DNA from: Sphingomonas alba
Lineage (GTDB): Bacteria; Pseudomonadota; Alphaproteobacteria; Sphingomonadales; Sphingomonadaceae
Assembly (NCBI RefSeq): GCF_023516555.1
Contig: NZ_JAMGBD010000001.1
Coordinates: 434,001-498,000 of the forward strand
Direction: 5' to 3'
Length of the DNA: 64,000 bases
The position numbers were made by a program, and so were the translations under genes. The notes below the pieces were generated by a model. That model saw only the letters and a program-made list of their open reading frames with translations, had not been told where the DNA came from and searched no databases. Below are positions 42,069 to 50,757 of this stretch, one piece after another (position 1 is the stretch's first letter; each line of letters begins with the position of its first letter).

Positions 42069-42707
42069 TTACATCTGGCCGATGAAGCGCCCGAGCTTTC
42101 GTTTCATCCGTCCGATGATGCGATGGCCCAGTTGGTGTTTGCCGCGCGTCTTGATGCCGCTGAGGTAGTTCATCTGTAGTGATAGCCGCTTGCCGGGCAC
42201 TGCTTTGTGACCATGCCAGCAGTCGGGCGTGACCTTGAAGGCAACCATGGTGCCAAGGTCCGGCGGGATTTCGGCGACGTAATCGTCGAGGTCGCGGCCA
42301 TTGTTGAGGATGCGCAGGCTTGTTGCGTCCGCCTGCCCCGGCTCATTGAAGTATAGCAGGACCGTGACGAGCTTGGATGGCGTATCGGTGTGAATATTGC
42401 CGTCGGTCAGCCGCATCTGTCCGCGAACGTTGATGACGATATCCCGGTCTTCGAGGTCGAGGCCAAATTTTTGTCCCACCAGCTTTCGGAAGGCGTCGCT
42501 TCTCAAGTCATCGACGAGCAAGGCGAATTCGGGACCATATTCGGTGTCCTCGAGATCGATAGCGCCGGGACGTTCGATCGCCGGAAAATCCTTGGCCGCC
42601 TTGCGGGCCTCCTTCGTGTTGACCGCTTGGGGCACCACGAAAAAGGGATAGGGCGATTGCGTCACCGGTGCTTCGCGAATTCGATCGAGATCAAGCATAG
42701 CCGCCAT
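42069..42707 (-). CDS. 2-oxoglutarate/Fe(II)-dependent oxygenase
   Basis: The 212-aa enzyme has the double-stranded beta-helix iron site: His and Asp in IHTDTPSKLVTVLLYF (about residues 106 and 108), the distal His in TPDCWHGHKAV (about 165-167), and the 2-oxoglutarate-binding Arg in GKRLSLQMNYL. The substrate is not known; the location next to a polysaccharide flippase suggests an envelope or sugar-modifying role, but that is inference. ATG 42707 was preferred over a longer frame from 42749. The gene is convergent with the EF-G-like gene and divergent from the flippase gene. Confidence 0.8.
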   Translation of the reverse strand: MAAMLDLDRIREAPVTQSPYPFFVVPQAVNTKEARKAAKDFPAIERPGAIDLEDTEYGPEFALLVDDLRSDAFRKLVGQKFGLDLEDRDIVINVRGQMRLTDGNIHTDTPSKLVTVLLYFNEPGQADATSLRILNNGRDLDDYVAEIPPDLGTMVAFKVTPDCWHGHKAVPGKRLSLQMNYLSGIKTRGKHQLGHRIIGRMKRKLGRFIGQM

Positions 42708-42813
42708 GTAGGTGCGCTTCGTCCCGCCTGCAATTCCAGCACCGCGCATAGGGGGCGACAGCGCCCAAGCTTTCAGCTAATTCCCCGCCAGACTTTTCGC
42801 GCACCGGGTTGCA

Positions 42814-44115
42814 ATGAGACATTGGTTCAACGACCAGCATTTCCGGTCGCTCCTCAAAAATACATCGTATCTCGCTGTATCCAAAGGGATTGCAGCCATC
42901 GCAGCGATTGGCACTCTTGCTTTCGCGAGCCGTTCATTGGGGCTGCAGGGTTTCGGCACACTGATCCTGATCGCCTCTTATGCACAGGCCGCCAACGGGC
43001 TGGCTAAATTCCAGAGCTGGCAGTTGGTCGTACGATACGGCGCCGCTGCACTTGCCAAGGGCGACCCGCGCGGGTTCAAGAATGCAGCCAGCTTTGCCAT
43101 GGGGCTGGACTTGCTCAGCGGGCTGGTCGGGATGGCCGCCGCTATGGCGCTTTTGCCCTTCATCGGCGGCTGGTTTGGGCTCGACAACCGGTATCTGAAT
43201 CTCGCGCTTATCTACTGCCTGCTGGTCCCGACCATGGGTGCTTCAAGCCCGACCGGGATGATGCGGTCGATGGATCGGTTCGACCTCATCAGTTGGCAGG
43301 GGACAGTGACCCCCATCGCTCGCTGCGTCCTGACCGGCATTGGCTTCTGGCAAGGCTGGTCGTTTCCGGCATTCGTCGCAATCTGGTTCGCGACCGACCT
43401 CGCGGGTGACCTCTACATGTGGTTCATCACCTGGCGAGAGCTTGGCCGGCGGGGACTAGGCGCAGGAATCCGACCGACACTGCGTCCCAGTGACTTGGAG
43501 AATGGCTGGCGCTTTGCGGTGCAAACCAACCTGACCTACTCGCTCGAAAGCGCCTGGGGGCCGCTGGCGCGGCTCATTGTCGGTGGGTTACTTGGACCCG
43601 CCAGCGCCGCTCTTTACCGCCTTGCCTCCAGTCTTGCGGACAGCGCACGCAAACCTGCCGACTTGCTTGCGAAGGCTTACTATCCCGAGGTCGTGAGGAT
43701 GGACGCGGCCACCAAGCATCCGTGGCGTCTCATGCTTCGCGCCACGGCATTGGCCGGCGGGTTTGGAATGGCTGCGGTGCTGATCCTCGTTATTGGCGGC
43801 GAACCTCTCATCAGGGTCTTGTTCGGCAAGGACTTCCTGGGAGTTTACCCGATCCTCCTTGTGATGATCGGAATTCCGCTAATCGCGATTCTGAGCTTTC
43901 CGTTGATACCAATGCTTCTCGCCCTCGACCGCCCCGACGCGACGTTGAAGTCCCGTCTCGTCGGCACTTTGGTTTACTTGGCAATAATTGCCCCGCTGTG
44001 CTGGCGCTTCGATGTTCAGGGCGCCGCGGCGGCCATGGTAATCGGCAATCTCGTGATGGTCGGCGTTCAGGTCTTTTACTTGAGAACTGAACATCGACGG
44101 ATCCGAGGGCGATGA
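42814..44115 (+). CDS. polysaccharide flippase of the MOP/Wzx type
   Basis: The 433-aa integral membrane protein has about twelve hydrophobic helices. Features of oligosaccharide flippases are the N-terminal KNTSYLAVSKGIAAIAAIGTLAFASRSLG (quoted here as KNTSYLAVSKG and LAFASRSLG), a lone LIVGGLLGPASAALYRLASSL helix and the end helix with DVQGAAAAMVIGNLVMV. It presumably moves lipid-linked saccharide across the inner membrane. It overlaps the next gene by 4 nt, which groups the pair with the Kdo genes downstream, although those are on the other strand. Confidence 0.88.
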   Translation: MRHWFNDQHFRSLLKNTSYLAVSKGIAAIAAIGTLAFASRSLGLQGFGTLILIASYAQAANGLAKFQSWQLVVRYGAAALAKGDPRGFKNAASFAMGLDLLSGLVGMAAAMALLPFIGGWFGLDNRYLNLALIYCLLVPTMGASSPTGMMRSMDRFDLISWQGTVTPIARCVLTGIGFWQGWSFPAFVAIWFATDLAGDLYMWFITWRELGRRGLGAGIRPTLRPSDLENGWRFAVQTNLTYSLESAWGPLARLIVGGLLGPASAALYRLASSLADSARKPADLLAKAYYPEVVRMDAATKHPWRLMLRATALAGGFGMAAVLILVIGGEPLIRVLFGKDFLGVYPILLVMIGIPLIAILSFPLIPMLLALDRPDATLKSRLVGTLVYLAIIAPLCWRFDVQGAAAAMVIGNLVMVGVQVFYLRTEHRRIRGR

Positions 44116-45095
44116 GAGGGTCTCGAGTCTGGGTGTTGCTCGGACCTCGAACCGGCGACAACAATCAGGCGCTCGCGCTCGCCGAGGCGCTGGAACTGCC
44201 CTTCGAGACGCGGACTCTCAGCTACAATCCGCTGCAGGCGCTCAGTGTCTGGCTTCCCGGGACAGCGGCGACGTTGGACTCAAAGAGTCGAAAGGAACTC
44301 CACAAGCCTTGGCCCGACTTGGTGATCGCCATCGGCCGTCGCAGTGTGCCTGTCGCCCGCTGGATCAAGCGCAAAAGCCGGGGCCAAACCAAGCTGGTCC
44401 GCATTGGGCATCCTAGGATCGATCCGAACCTGTTCGACCTTGTCATCACCACCCGGCAATATCCCGTTCCGCCGGGCGAAAACGTCCTGTTGCTGCCGTT
44501 GGCGATGAGCAGGTTTTCGACTGCCCCCATCGCAACGGATAAAGAAGCGGCCTGGCTCGCCGCCTTGCCGTCACCACGAAGGCTGCTCGCAATTGGCGGT
44601 GCGACCAAATACTGGTCGTTATCGGCTGAACGTGTCGCGGAGGCGGTAGAGCGCCTCCAAACGAACGACGGCACGCTCATCGTCGCCACCAGCAGACGCA
44701 CCGATCCCGAAGTCTCCAAGGCAGTCCGGGGCGTCCTTTCGGCGAAGTCCACCCTGGTCGAAGGAGCCTTTCCGCGTTTTCCTGTCCTGCTCGACCAGGC
44801 CGACGAGATCTTCGTCACCGGTGACAGCGTCTCTATGCTTTCGGAGGCAATCCTTACCGGGAAGCCGGTTGGACTGGTGCCGATCCAGCAGGACGAGAAG
44901 GGGCGCCGCAAGCTGGGTGAGGCGCCGCTGGAGTCCGGACCCGATGCGCGCCGCCGCGACCTCAGGAGGTTTTGGAACTACCTTCAGGAAGAGAAGATCA
45001 TCGGCACTGTTGACGCGCCGGTCGCCGCCAAGGTCGAGAACCCGGTCGAGACGGCCGCTCGCGCAGTCCGGAACCTGCTAGGCGACCTCGGCTAG
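44112..45095 (+). CDS. ELM1/GtrOC1-family protein (DUF1022)
   Basis: The 327-aa protein belongs to the family named after mitochondrial fission protein ELM1. It has the N-terminal VWVLLGPRTGDNNQALALAEAL, a mid-domain DLVIAIGRRSVPVARWIKR, and the C-terminal DEIFVTGDSVSMLSEAILTGKPVG motif. In bacteria such genes sit in LPS or Kdo clusters and are thought to be glycosyltransferase-like, without proof. Here it follows the flippase with a 4-nt overlap and faces the Kdo operon, in keeping with a lipopolysaccharide role. Confidence 0.85.
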   Translation: MRGSRVWVLLGPRTGDNNQALALAEALELPFETRTLSYNPLQALSVWLPGTAATLDSKSRKELHKPWPDLVIAIGRRSVPVARWIKRKSRGQTKLVRIGHPRIDPNLFDLVITTRQYPVPPGENVLLLPLAMSRFSTAPIATDKEAAWLAALPSPRRLLAIGGATKYWSLSAERVAEAVERLQTNDGTLIVATSRRTDPEVSKAVRGVLSAKSTLVEGAFPRFPVLLDQADEIFVTGDSVSMLSEAILTGKPVGLVPIQQDEKGRRKLGEAPLESGPDARRRDLRRFWNYLQEEKIIGTVDAPVAAKVENPVETAARAVRNLLGDLG

Positions 45096-45956
45096 GCCGT
45101 TCCAGCCACGGTAGCGATCGACCAGTTCAAGGCTATCGTGGCGGACGTGATTGGCGGCCATCTCGGTCACCAGCTCCTGCTTGGAAACGTCGCCCCGGTC
45201 GACGAGATCGGCGAGCAGCGAATAGACCAGCGCCTCCTGGTTGGAATCGGGGTGGCGCTCATAGCGCTGTCGCTTCAGCCGGCGCAGGAAATCCAATGGC
45301 CCGCGCTCGCGCAACGTGTAATCGATTGGCAGCCCGGCCTTCCAAGGTTGGGTCCGACGCTTGGTCGTGTGCAGGATCTTGGTATCCGGCGTCAGCCGGT
45401 CGAAATCGTTCCATTCCGGCTCCAGGAAGCCGATCGTCGCCGGGTCCTCGCGCTTCAGTTCGATCCAGTCGATGTAATCGAAGCGCTTGGCAAAGAGATC
45501 GTCCAGCAGCTGATCGAACTGCCAATGCTTCAACTTCGCATTGTCGAGCAGCATGACCGACGTGGCGATGTAGTCATTGCGGCGGTTATGGCCGGGCCGG
45601 GCGACCGCCATGATCGCCTTGCCACTCATGTCGCGATCGAACAGGTCCGCAACATCGCCGACACCGAAGCAATCGGGATCGGTGACCAGCGCCCTGCCCC
45701 GGAACTTCATCAGGCTCGGCGGCGCGAAACGCAGCGGGGTGAAGCTCTGTAGGTCGTCCGGATCCCAATCGCGGATATGGCCGGCGCGCAGGATCGACTG
45801 GCCTTCCTGCATCAGGCGTGGATATTTGGCCGCATCCATGATCCGGACGTCGAAGCTGTCGGGCCGACGGCTTGCCTTCTTGTAGCTGAGCGCGCTGATC
45901 TTGGCGCCCAGCATCTGCCGGGCATTGGCCTGGATGAAGACCGTGTTGAGCGTCAC
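45078..45956 (-). CDS. glycosyltransferase-like protein at the end of the Kdo operon
   Basis: The 292-aa protein has no clear named family. [20 protein letters not shown], with an acidic DPD pair, and the [19 protein letters not shown] and [13 protein letters not shown] segments are reminiscent of GT8-like glycosyltransferases that use a nucleotide sugar and Mn2+. The start is GTG 45956, which overlaps the kdsA stop by 4 nt; an upstream open extension inside kdsA is a shadow. Its 3' end overlaps the convergent ELM1-like gene by 18 bp. It probably acts in lipopolysaccharide core assembly; that is inferred from its location. Confidence 0.68.
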   Translation of the reverse strand: MTLNTVFIQANARQMLGAKISALSYKKASRRPDSFDVRIMDAAKYPRLMQEGQSILRAGHIRDWDPDDLQSFTPLRFAPPSLMKFRGRALVTDPDCFGVGDVADLFDRDMSGKAIMAVARPGHNRRNDYIATSVMLLDNAKLKHWQFDQLLDDLFAKRFDYIDWIELKREDPATIGFLEPEWNDFDRLTPDTKILHTTKRRTQPWKAGLPIDYTLRERGPLDFLRRLKRQRYERHPDSNQEALVYSLLADLVDRGDVSKQELVTEMAANHVRHDSLELVDRYRGWNGLAEVA

Positions 45957-46804
45957 AGCGCCATTTCCTCGAATCCCGCTTCCTTCACGGTCCTGTCGAT
46001 CGTCACCAGAGTGGTCAGCAGGCTTTCCATATGGTCCAGTGGCCAGGCGTTCGGTCCGTCGCTGAGCGCCTGCGACGGATCGGGGTGCGTTTCCATGAAG
46101 AGACCGCTGATGCCAGCGGCGACCGCAGCGCGCGCCAATACCGGCACGTGTTCGCGCTGCCCTCCGGAGCTCGTCCCCTGCCCACCCGGCAATTGCACGC
46201 TGTGCGTGGCGTCGAACACGACCGGACAACCAGTCTCCCGCATGATGGCGAGGCCGCGCATATCCGAGACGAGATTGTTGTAGCCAAAGGAGGCACCGCG
46301 TTCGCAGACCATGATGGTCTCTTCGTTGATGCCCGCCGCCTGCGCCGCATTCTTCGCCTTCTCGACCACGTTCTTCATGTCGTGCGGGGCCATAAACTGG
46401 GCCTTCTTGATGTTCACGGGCTTGCCGCTGGCGGCGACCGCATGAATGAAGTCGGTCTGGCGGGCGAGAAAGGCCGGCGTCTGAAGAATGTCGACCACCT
46501 CAGCGACCGGCTTGATCTGCGGAATGTCGTGGACATCGGTCAACACCGGCACGCCGAGCGCGTCGCGGACCTTCTCGAGGATGCGCAGTCCCTCGTCCAT
46601 GCCGGGACCGCGAAAGCTCTTGTCCGAAGAGCGGTTTGCCTTGTCGAAGCTCGACTTGAAGAAAAACAGGATCCCGAGCTTGTCGGTAATTGCCTTCAGC
46701 CGCTCGGCGGTACGGAGCTGCAGCTCCTCGCTCTCGATGACGCAGGGACCTGCGATGAGGAAAATGGGCTGGTCCAGCCCGATCTTGCGGCCGTGAATTT
46801 GCAT
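45953..46804 (-). CDS. kdsA: 3-deoxy-8-phosphooctulonate synthase (Kdo-8-P synthase)
   Basis: Condenses arabinose-5-phosphate with phosphoenolpyruvate to Kdo-8-phosphate. The 283-aa protein shows [86 protein letters not shown] and [13 protein letters not shown], all typical of KdsA. It is in an operon with kdsD, kdsB, a HAD hydrolase and a glycosyltransferase-like gene. Confidence 0.97.
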   Translation of the reverse strand: MQIHGRKIGLDQPIFLIAGPCVIESEELQLRTAERLKAITDKLGILFFFKSSFDKANRSSDKSFRGPGMDEGLRILEKVRDALGVPVLTDVHDIPQIKPVAEVVDILQTPAFLARQTDFIHAVAASGKPVNIKKAQFMAPHDMKNVVEKAKNAAQAAGINEETIMVCERGASFGYNNLVSDMRGLAIMRETGCPVVFDATHSVQLPGGQGTSSGGQREHVPVLARAAVAAGISGLFMETHPDPSQALSDGPNAWPLDHMESLLTTLVTIDRTVKEAGFEEMAL

Positions 46805-46813
46805 GGTCTGCCT

Positions 46814-47614
46814 TTAGCGGAGCGAGTCGACGACGGCCACCGGTGACCAGTCGCCAAGGCCATATTGTGGCGCGAAGTCGTCGGGAAAAGGTTCGCCGGC
46901 ATGAATTCCGCTTTGCACGAACACGGCGCCGAAGCCTTGGCGAGCAGCGCCGAGCATGTCGGTAATGAGCGCATCGCCGACCGCCAGCACCGCCTCATGC
47001 GGCGGATTGCCGGCCAGGCTCATAGCGTAATCGTAGATGCTGTGGAACGGCTTGCCGTACCATTCGACGCGGCCGCCAATGCCTTCATAGATATCGGCCA
47101 GTGCGCCGGCGCACGGCTCGGTCACTCCGCCGCGGACGACGATCCGATCGGGGTTGAAGCAGTGAAAAAGGACGTCGCGCGCTGCCAAGCTTTCAAGCTG
47201 TGCTCGATATTCCTCGACCCGCTCGCGCTCATCATCGAGCCCCGTAACGGCAATGTCGGTGAAGGCGCTCTCGACAAAGGATAGGTCGTGATCCTCAAGG
47301 ATCCGGCGGTCCTGACGGGTGCCAAGGAAGCCGGTCGGGTGCGCCAACGTTTTGATCGCGTCGATGCCCGCCTCGCCGCTTGTGGCGATTCCGTCCCAGG
47401 CGTCGCGCGGCAGCCCGATCTTGCCGAGCTGAGCCTCGACGGCCTCGGCGGTTCGCGGTGCATTGGTAATCAGGATAACCTTGCGCCCTTGCTCGCGCCA
47501 CTCGCGGAGCCGGTCCGCCGAGCCCGGGTAGAGATTCACGCCATCGTGAACCACTCCCCAGATGTCGCACAGGATCACCGAATATTTCGGATCCAGCGAG
47601 TCCCAAAAACTCAT
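46814..47614 (-). CDS. HAD-family hydrolase of the TIGR01459 type, in the Kdo operon
   Basis: The 266-aa class IIA HAD protein has the catalytic loop VILCDIWGVVHDG, ILITNAPRTAEAVE (motif II Thr), a middle cap domain, and GKPFHSIYDYA ending VGDALITDMLGAARQGFGAVFVQSG (motif III and IV region). It resembles NagD/pyridoxal-phosphatase relatives and not the small KdsC phosphatase. It lies between kdsB and kdsA, overlapping kdsB by 4 nt, in the place where a Kdo-8-phosphate phosphatase would make sense. Whether it performs that step is unknown. Confidence 0.85.
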   Translation of the reverse strand: MSFWDSLDPKYSVILCDIWGVVHDGVNLYPGSADRLREWREQGRKVILITNAPRTAEAVEAQLGKIGLPRDAWDGIATSGEAGIDAIKTLAHPTGFLGTRQDRRILEDHDLSFVESAFTDIAVTGLDDERERVEEYRAQLESLAARDVLFHCFNPDRIVVRGGVTEPCAGALADIYEGIGGRVEWYGKPFHSIYDYAMSLAGNPPHEAVLAVGDALITDMLGAARQGFGAVFVQSGIHAGEPFPDDFAPQYGLGDWSPVAVVDSLR

Positions 47615-48408
47615 TCTAGGCCGGCCGCAGCCAGCGCGGCCTCAATCGGCTCGACATCCTCGGGATTGTTCAACTCGCGGAGGGTGAAGGGTGGGGTGTC
47701 AACTTCGACAACATCCACCGGAATTCCCGCAGCGAGGAACCGCAGCTGCTCGAGCCCCTCTAGCTGCTCAAGATCGCTGATCGGCGTCGCGACGTAAGTC
47801 GCAAGGGCGCTCGGTCGATAGGCGTAAATGCCGATGTGGAGGCGCACCGGCGACAGTTCCCCATCCAAGGCGCCTTTTGGAAGATATGGGATGAGCTTCT
47901 TCGAGAAATAAAGCGCGCGGCCATCATTGGCCGTAACGACGCTAGTACCGCCAACGCGACCTTGAGCTTCCTCGGCCTGCAACACCCGCACCTCGGAAGC
48001 GCGTTGCCGCATGGCCGGGGTCGCGACATCGGTATTCGGGTTCGCATCCATATGATCGATGAGCGCGGTTACGAAACCCGGGGGCGTCAGCAACGCATCG
48101 CCCTGGAAGTTGATGACGAGGTCCGGCTCGTACAGTTGCGCAGCGGCCTCGGCGCAACGCTCCGTGCCGTTCCGGCACTCCGGAGAGGTCATGAGGACAC
48201 CGACTCCAAACCCGGCGCAGGCATCGGCGATGCGGTCATCATCGGTGGTAACGAAGACGCCGCTGACGCCGGGCACACGCCGTGCGGCCTCGATGCTGCG
48301 CTGGATGAGAGTCTTGGCTGTGCCTTGGCAGCCTTTCAGCTCCACCAGCGGCTTTCCTGGGTAGCGGGTCGAGGCATAGCGCGCCGGAATTAGGATGACC
48401 GTGTTCAT
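47611..48408 (-). CDS. kdsB: 3-deoxy-manno-octulosonate cytidylyltransferase (CMP-Kdo synthetase)
   Basis: Activates Kdo as CMP-Kdo for transfer to lipid A. The 265-aa protein starts NTVILIPARYASTRYPGKPLVEL, contains CRNGTERCAEA, INFQGDALLTPPGF, and YAYRPSALATYV, then the C-terminal PPFTLRELNNPEDVEPIE. ATG 48408 was chosen over an extra 5-residue start inside kdsD. It overlaps kdsD by 4 nt. Confidence 0.95.
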   Translation of the reverse strand: MNTVILIPARYASTRYPGKPLVELKGCQGTAKTLIQRSIEAARRVPGVSGVFVTTDDDRIADACAGFGVGVLMTSPECRNGTERCAEAAAQLYEPDLVINFQGDALLTPPGFVTALIDHMDANPNTDVATPAMRQRASEVRVLQAEEAQGRVGGTSVVTANDGRALYFSKKLIPYLPKGALDGELSPVRLHIGIYAYRPSALATYVATPISDLEQLEGLEQLRFLAAGIPVDVVEVDTPPFTLRELNNPEDVEPIEAALAAAGLE

Positions 48409-49340
48409 CGCACCGCCGGGCAATCGTGAATGTGCAGGACGCCGACCGGCTTGCCCCCGTCGACCACGAATAGTGTCGTGATGCGATGTTCTTCGAACAG
48501 GGTCAGCGCATCATCGACGAGCGAATCCGGCGACACGGTCTTGGGACTGGCGGACATAAACACTGACGCCGGGTGATCGAGCCCCTTTTCCATGTGCCTG
48601 CGCAAATCGCCATCCGTGATCACGCCGATCAAGCTGCCGCCCGCGTCGGTCACGCCGACCACGCCGAGGCGCTTTTCCGACATCGTGACGATGACGTCGT
48701 GCATGTTTGTGTCCTGGTCGACGAGCGGCAATTGATCACCGCCGTGCATCAGTCGCTTGACCGGCTTCAGGCGCGCGCCGAGCGAGCCGCCAGGATGCAG
48801 GCGGCCGAAGTCGGTGCGGGTGAAGCCCTTTTCCTTCATCACGGTCATCGCCAAAGCGTCACCCAAGGCAAGGGTCATGGTCGTCGACGTCGTTGGCGCC
48901 ACCGCCTCAGGCCCGACCTCCGGCCAGTGCGGCAGGACGAGGGGTGCGGTTGCGGCTTCCCCCAGCATCGACCGGGCTTTGCCGGTTATGGCGATGATCG
49001 GGATGCCGACATGATCGAAATGATCGATGACCGGCTGCAGTTCGATTGTCGCTCCGCTCTGGGAAATGAGGAGGGCGACGTCGCCGGGGGCGGCAATTCC
49101 CAAATCGCCATGAATCGCTTCTGCCAGGTGGAGGAATGTAGCCGTCGTACCGGTTGAGGCGAATGTAGCAGCAATCTTGCGGCCGATGTGGCCCGACTTG
49201 CCGAGACCGGAGACGATCAACTTGCCCTTAGATTCAAGTATCAGGCGACACGCCTCTTCGAAGTCCGCGCCCAGGGAATCCGCCAGGGCATCGAGCGCCC
49301 GCGCCTCGTCGTGAACCAGCTCCTTGCCGAAATCGATCAT
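48405..49340 (-). CDS. kdsD: arabinose-5-phosphate isomerase KdsD (KpsF/GutQ family)
   Basis: Makes arabinose-5-phosphate from ribulose-5-phosphate, the first step of Kdo synthesis. The 311-aa protein has the SIS domain (GLGKSGHIGRKIAATFASTG, HLAEAIHGDLG, LLISQSGATIELQ) and a pair of CBS domains (from about 195 and 265: PLVDQDTNMHDVIV and SVFMSASPKTVSPDSLVDDA). TDFGRLHPGGSLG is the KpsF-type linker. It is the first gene of the Kdo operon. Confidence 0.95.
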   Translation of the reverse strand: MIDFGKELVHDEARALDALADSLGADFEEACRLILESKGKLIVSGLGKSGHIGRKIAATFASTGTTATFLHLAEAIHGDLGIAAPGDVALLISQSGATIELQPVIDHFDHVGIPIIAITGKARSMLGEAATAPLVLPHWPEVGPEAVAPTTSTTMTLALGDALAMTVMKEKGFTRTDFGRLHPGGSLGARLKPVKRLMHGGDQLPLVDQDTNMHDVIVTMSEKRLGVVGVTDAGGSLIGVITDGDLRRHMEKGLDHPASVFMSASPKTVSPDSLVDDALTLFEEHRITTLFVVDGGKPVGVLHIHDCPAVR

Positions 49341-49435
49341 GCGGCGGGCCTAGCGGGCAAAGGCACGACCCTCAAGCTTGACGCAGCTCGCCCGAGCGGC
49401 TTGGTACCCACCACCCGACTATTGGAAGGCCACTC

Positions 49436-50752
49436 ATGGCGAAGAATTTGACTCGTTATATCCTCTTCGCCCTGGTCCTGGGCATCATAGCCGGTTGGGC
49501 GACCAATGCAGCCATCGACGACGGCAGCCCGGCAAGTGCGGAGCGCTTGAAGGAAATCGCCGAGTATCTGAGCATAGTAACCGCACTGTTCCTGCGCCTC
49601 ATCAAGATGATCATCGCGCCGCTGGTCTTTTCGACGCTCGTCGCGGGCATCGCCCACATGGGCGACATTGCGGCACTCGGCCGCGTCGGCCTCCGGTCGC
49701 TCGTCTGGTTTATCGGCGCCAGCTTGGTGTCGCTGACTTTGGGCCTGATCCTGGTGAACGTCCTGCAACCCGGCGTCGGGCTGAATCTTCCGCTGCCGCC
49801 AACCACCGCCGCCAGCGGCGTCGAAACGGCCGCATTCAACCTCAAGGATTTTGTCACTCACCTCGTGCCGGCTTCGATTTTCGACGCCATGAGCACCAAT
49901 GAGATCCTGCCGATCGTCATATTCTCGATCTTTTTCGGAGTCGCACTCACCGCGATCGGCGACGGCGGCAAACCGATCGTCAAAGGCGTCGAGAGCCTGG
50001 TGAAGGTGATGCTGCAAGTCACGGATTATGTCATGCGCTTCGCGCCGTTGGCGGTGTTCACGGCGGTCGCCAGCGCCATTGCCGAAAAGGGTCCGGAGAT
50101 CCTCTTCACGTTCGGCAAGTTCGTCGGCAGCTTCTATCTCGGCCTTGCACTGCTCTGGGGCCTGCTGATTGTTGCGGCCTTCCTGATCGTCGGCCCGCGC
50201 ACGAAACATCTCGTCCGTTACATTCGCGACCCGATCGTCCTCGCTTTCTCGACCGCTTCATCCGAAGCCGCTTACCCGCGCACGCTGGAAGCGCTCGATC
50301 GCTTCGGCGTACCGCCGCGTATCGCCAGCTTTGTCCTGCCGCTGGGCTATTCGTTCAATCTCGACGGCTCGATGATGTACATGACCTTCGCGACGATCTT
50401 CATCGCGCAAGCCTATGGCATCGACCTCAGCATTGGCCAGGAAATCACTATGCTGCTGGTGCTGATGATCACGTCGAAGGGCATGGCCGGTGTGCCCCGT
50501 GCCAGCCTTGTCGTGATTGCCGCTACCATGTCCATGTTCAGCATCCCGGAGGCCGGCCTGCTGCTCATTCTGGCAGTCGATCACTTCCTGGACATGGGCC
50601 GCAGCGCAACGAACGTCGTCGGCAATGCCGTCGCTTCAAGCGTCGTCGCACGCTGGGAAGGGGATCTCGATCCCGAGGAGCCAGCCGACATCGAGCCGCC
50701 ACACGCCCCGACGCACCGGCCCAAGCCGGCTCCCGGCAGCGAGCATTTTTAG
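49436..50752 (+). CDS. dicarboxylate/amino acid:cation symporter (DAACS family)
   Basis: The 438-aa transporter takes up C4-dicarboxylates or glutamate/aspartate with sodium or protons. It has the DAACS hallmarks: FLRLIKMIIAPLVFSTLVAGI, the Ser-rich loop FSTASSEAAYPRTLEAL, and LPLGYSFNLDGSMMYMTFATIFIAQA, then SKGMAGVPRASLVV and the final RSATNVVGNAVASSVVARWEG. It lies alone, with a GAAGG-type site before the ATG. The closest named types are GltP and DctA; the substrate cannot be settled from the sequence. Confidence 0.93.
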   Translation: MAKNLTRYILFALVLGIIAGWATNAAIDDGSPASAERLKEIAEYLSIVTALFLRLIKMIIAPLVFSTLVAGIAHMGDIAALGRVGLRSLVWFIGASLVSLTLGLILVNVLQPGVGLNLPLPPTTAASGVETAAFNLKDFVTHLVPASIFDAMSTNEILPIVIFSIFFGVALTAIGDGGKPIVKGVESLVKVMLQVTDYVMRFAPLAVFTAVASAIAEKGPEILFTFGKFVGSFYLGLALLWGLLIVAAFLIVGPRTKHLVRYIRDPIVLAFSTASSEAAYPRTLEALDRFGVPPRIASFVLPLGYSFNLDGSMMYMTFATIFIAQAYGIDLSIGQEITMLLVLMITSKGMAGVPRASLVVIAATMSMFSIPEAGLLLILAVDHFLDMGRSATNVVGNAVASSVVARWEGDLDPEEPADIEPPHAPTHRPKPAPGSEHF

Positions 50753-50757
50753 GGCGT

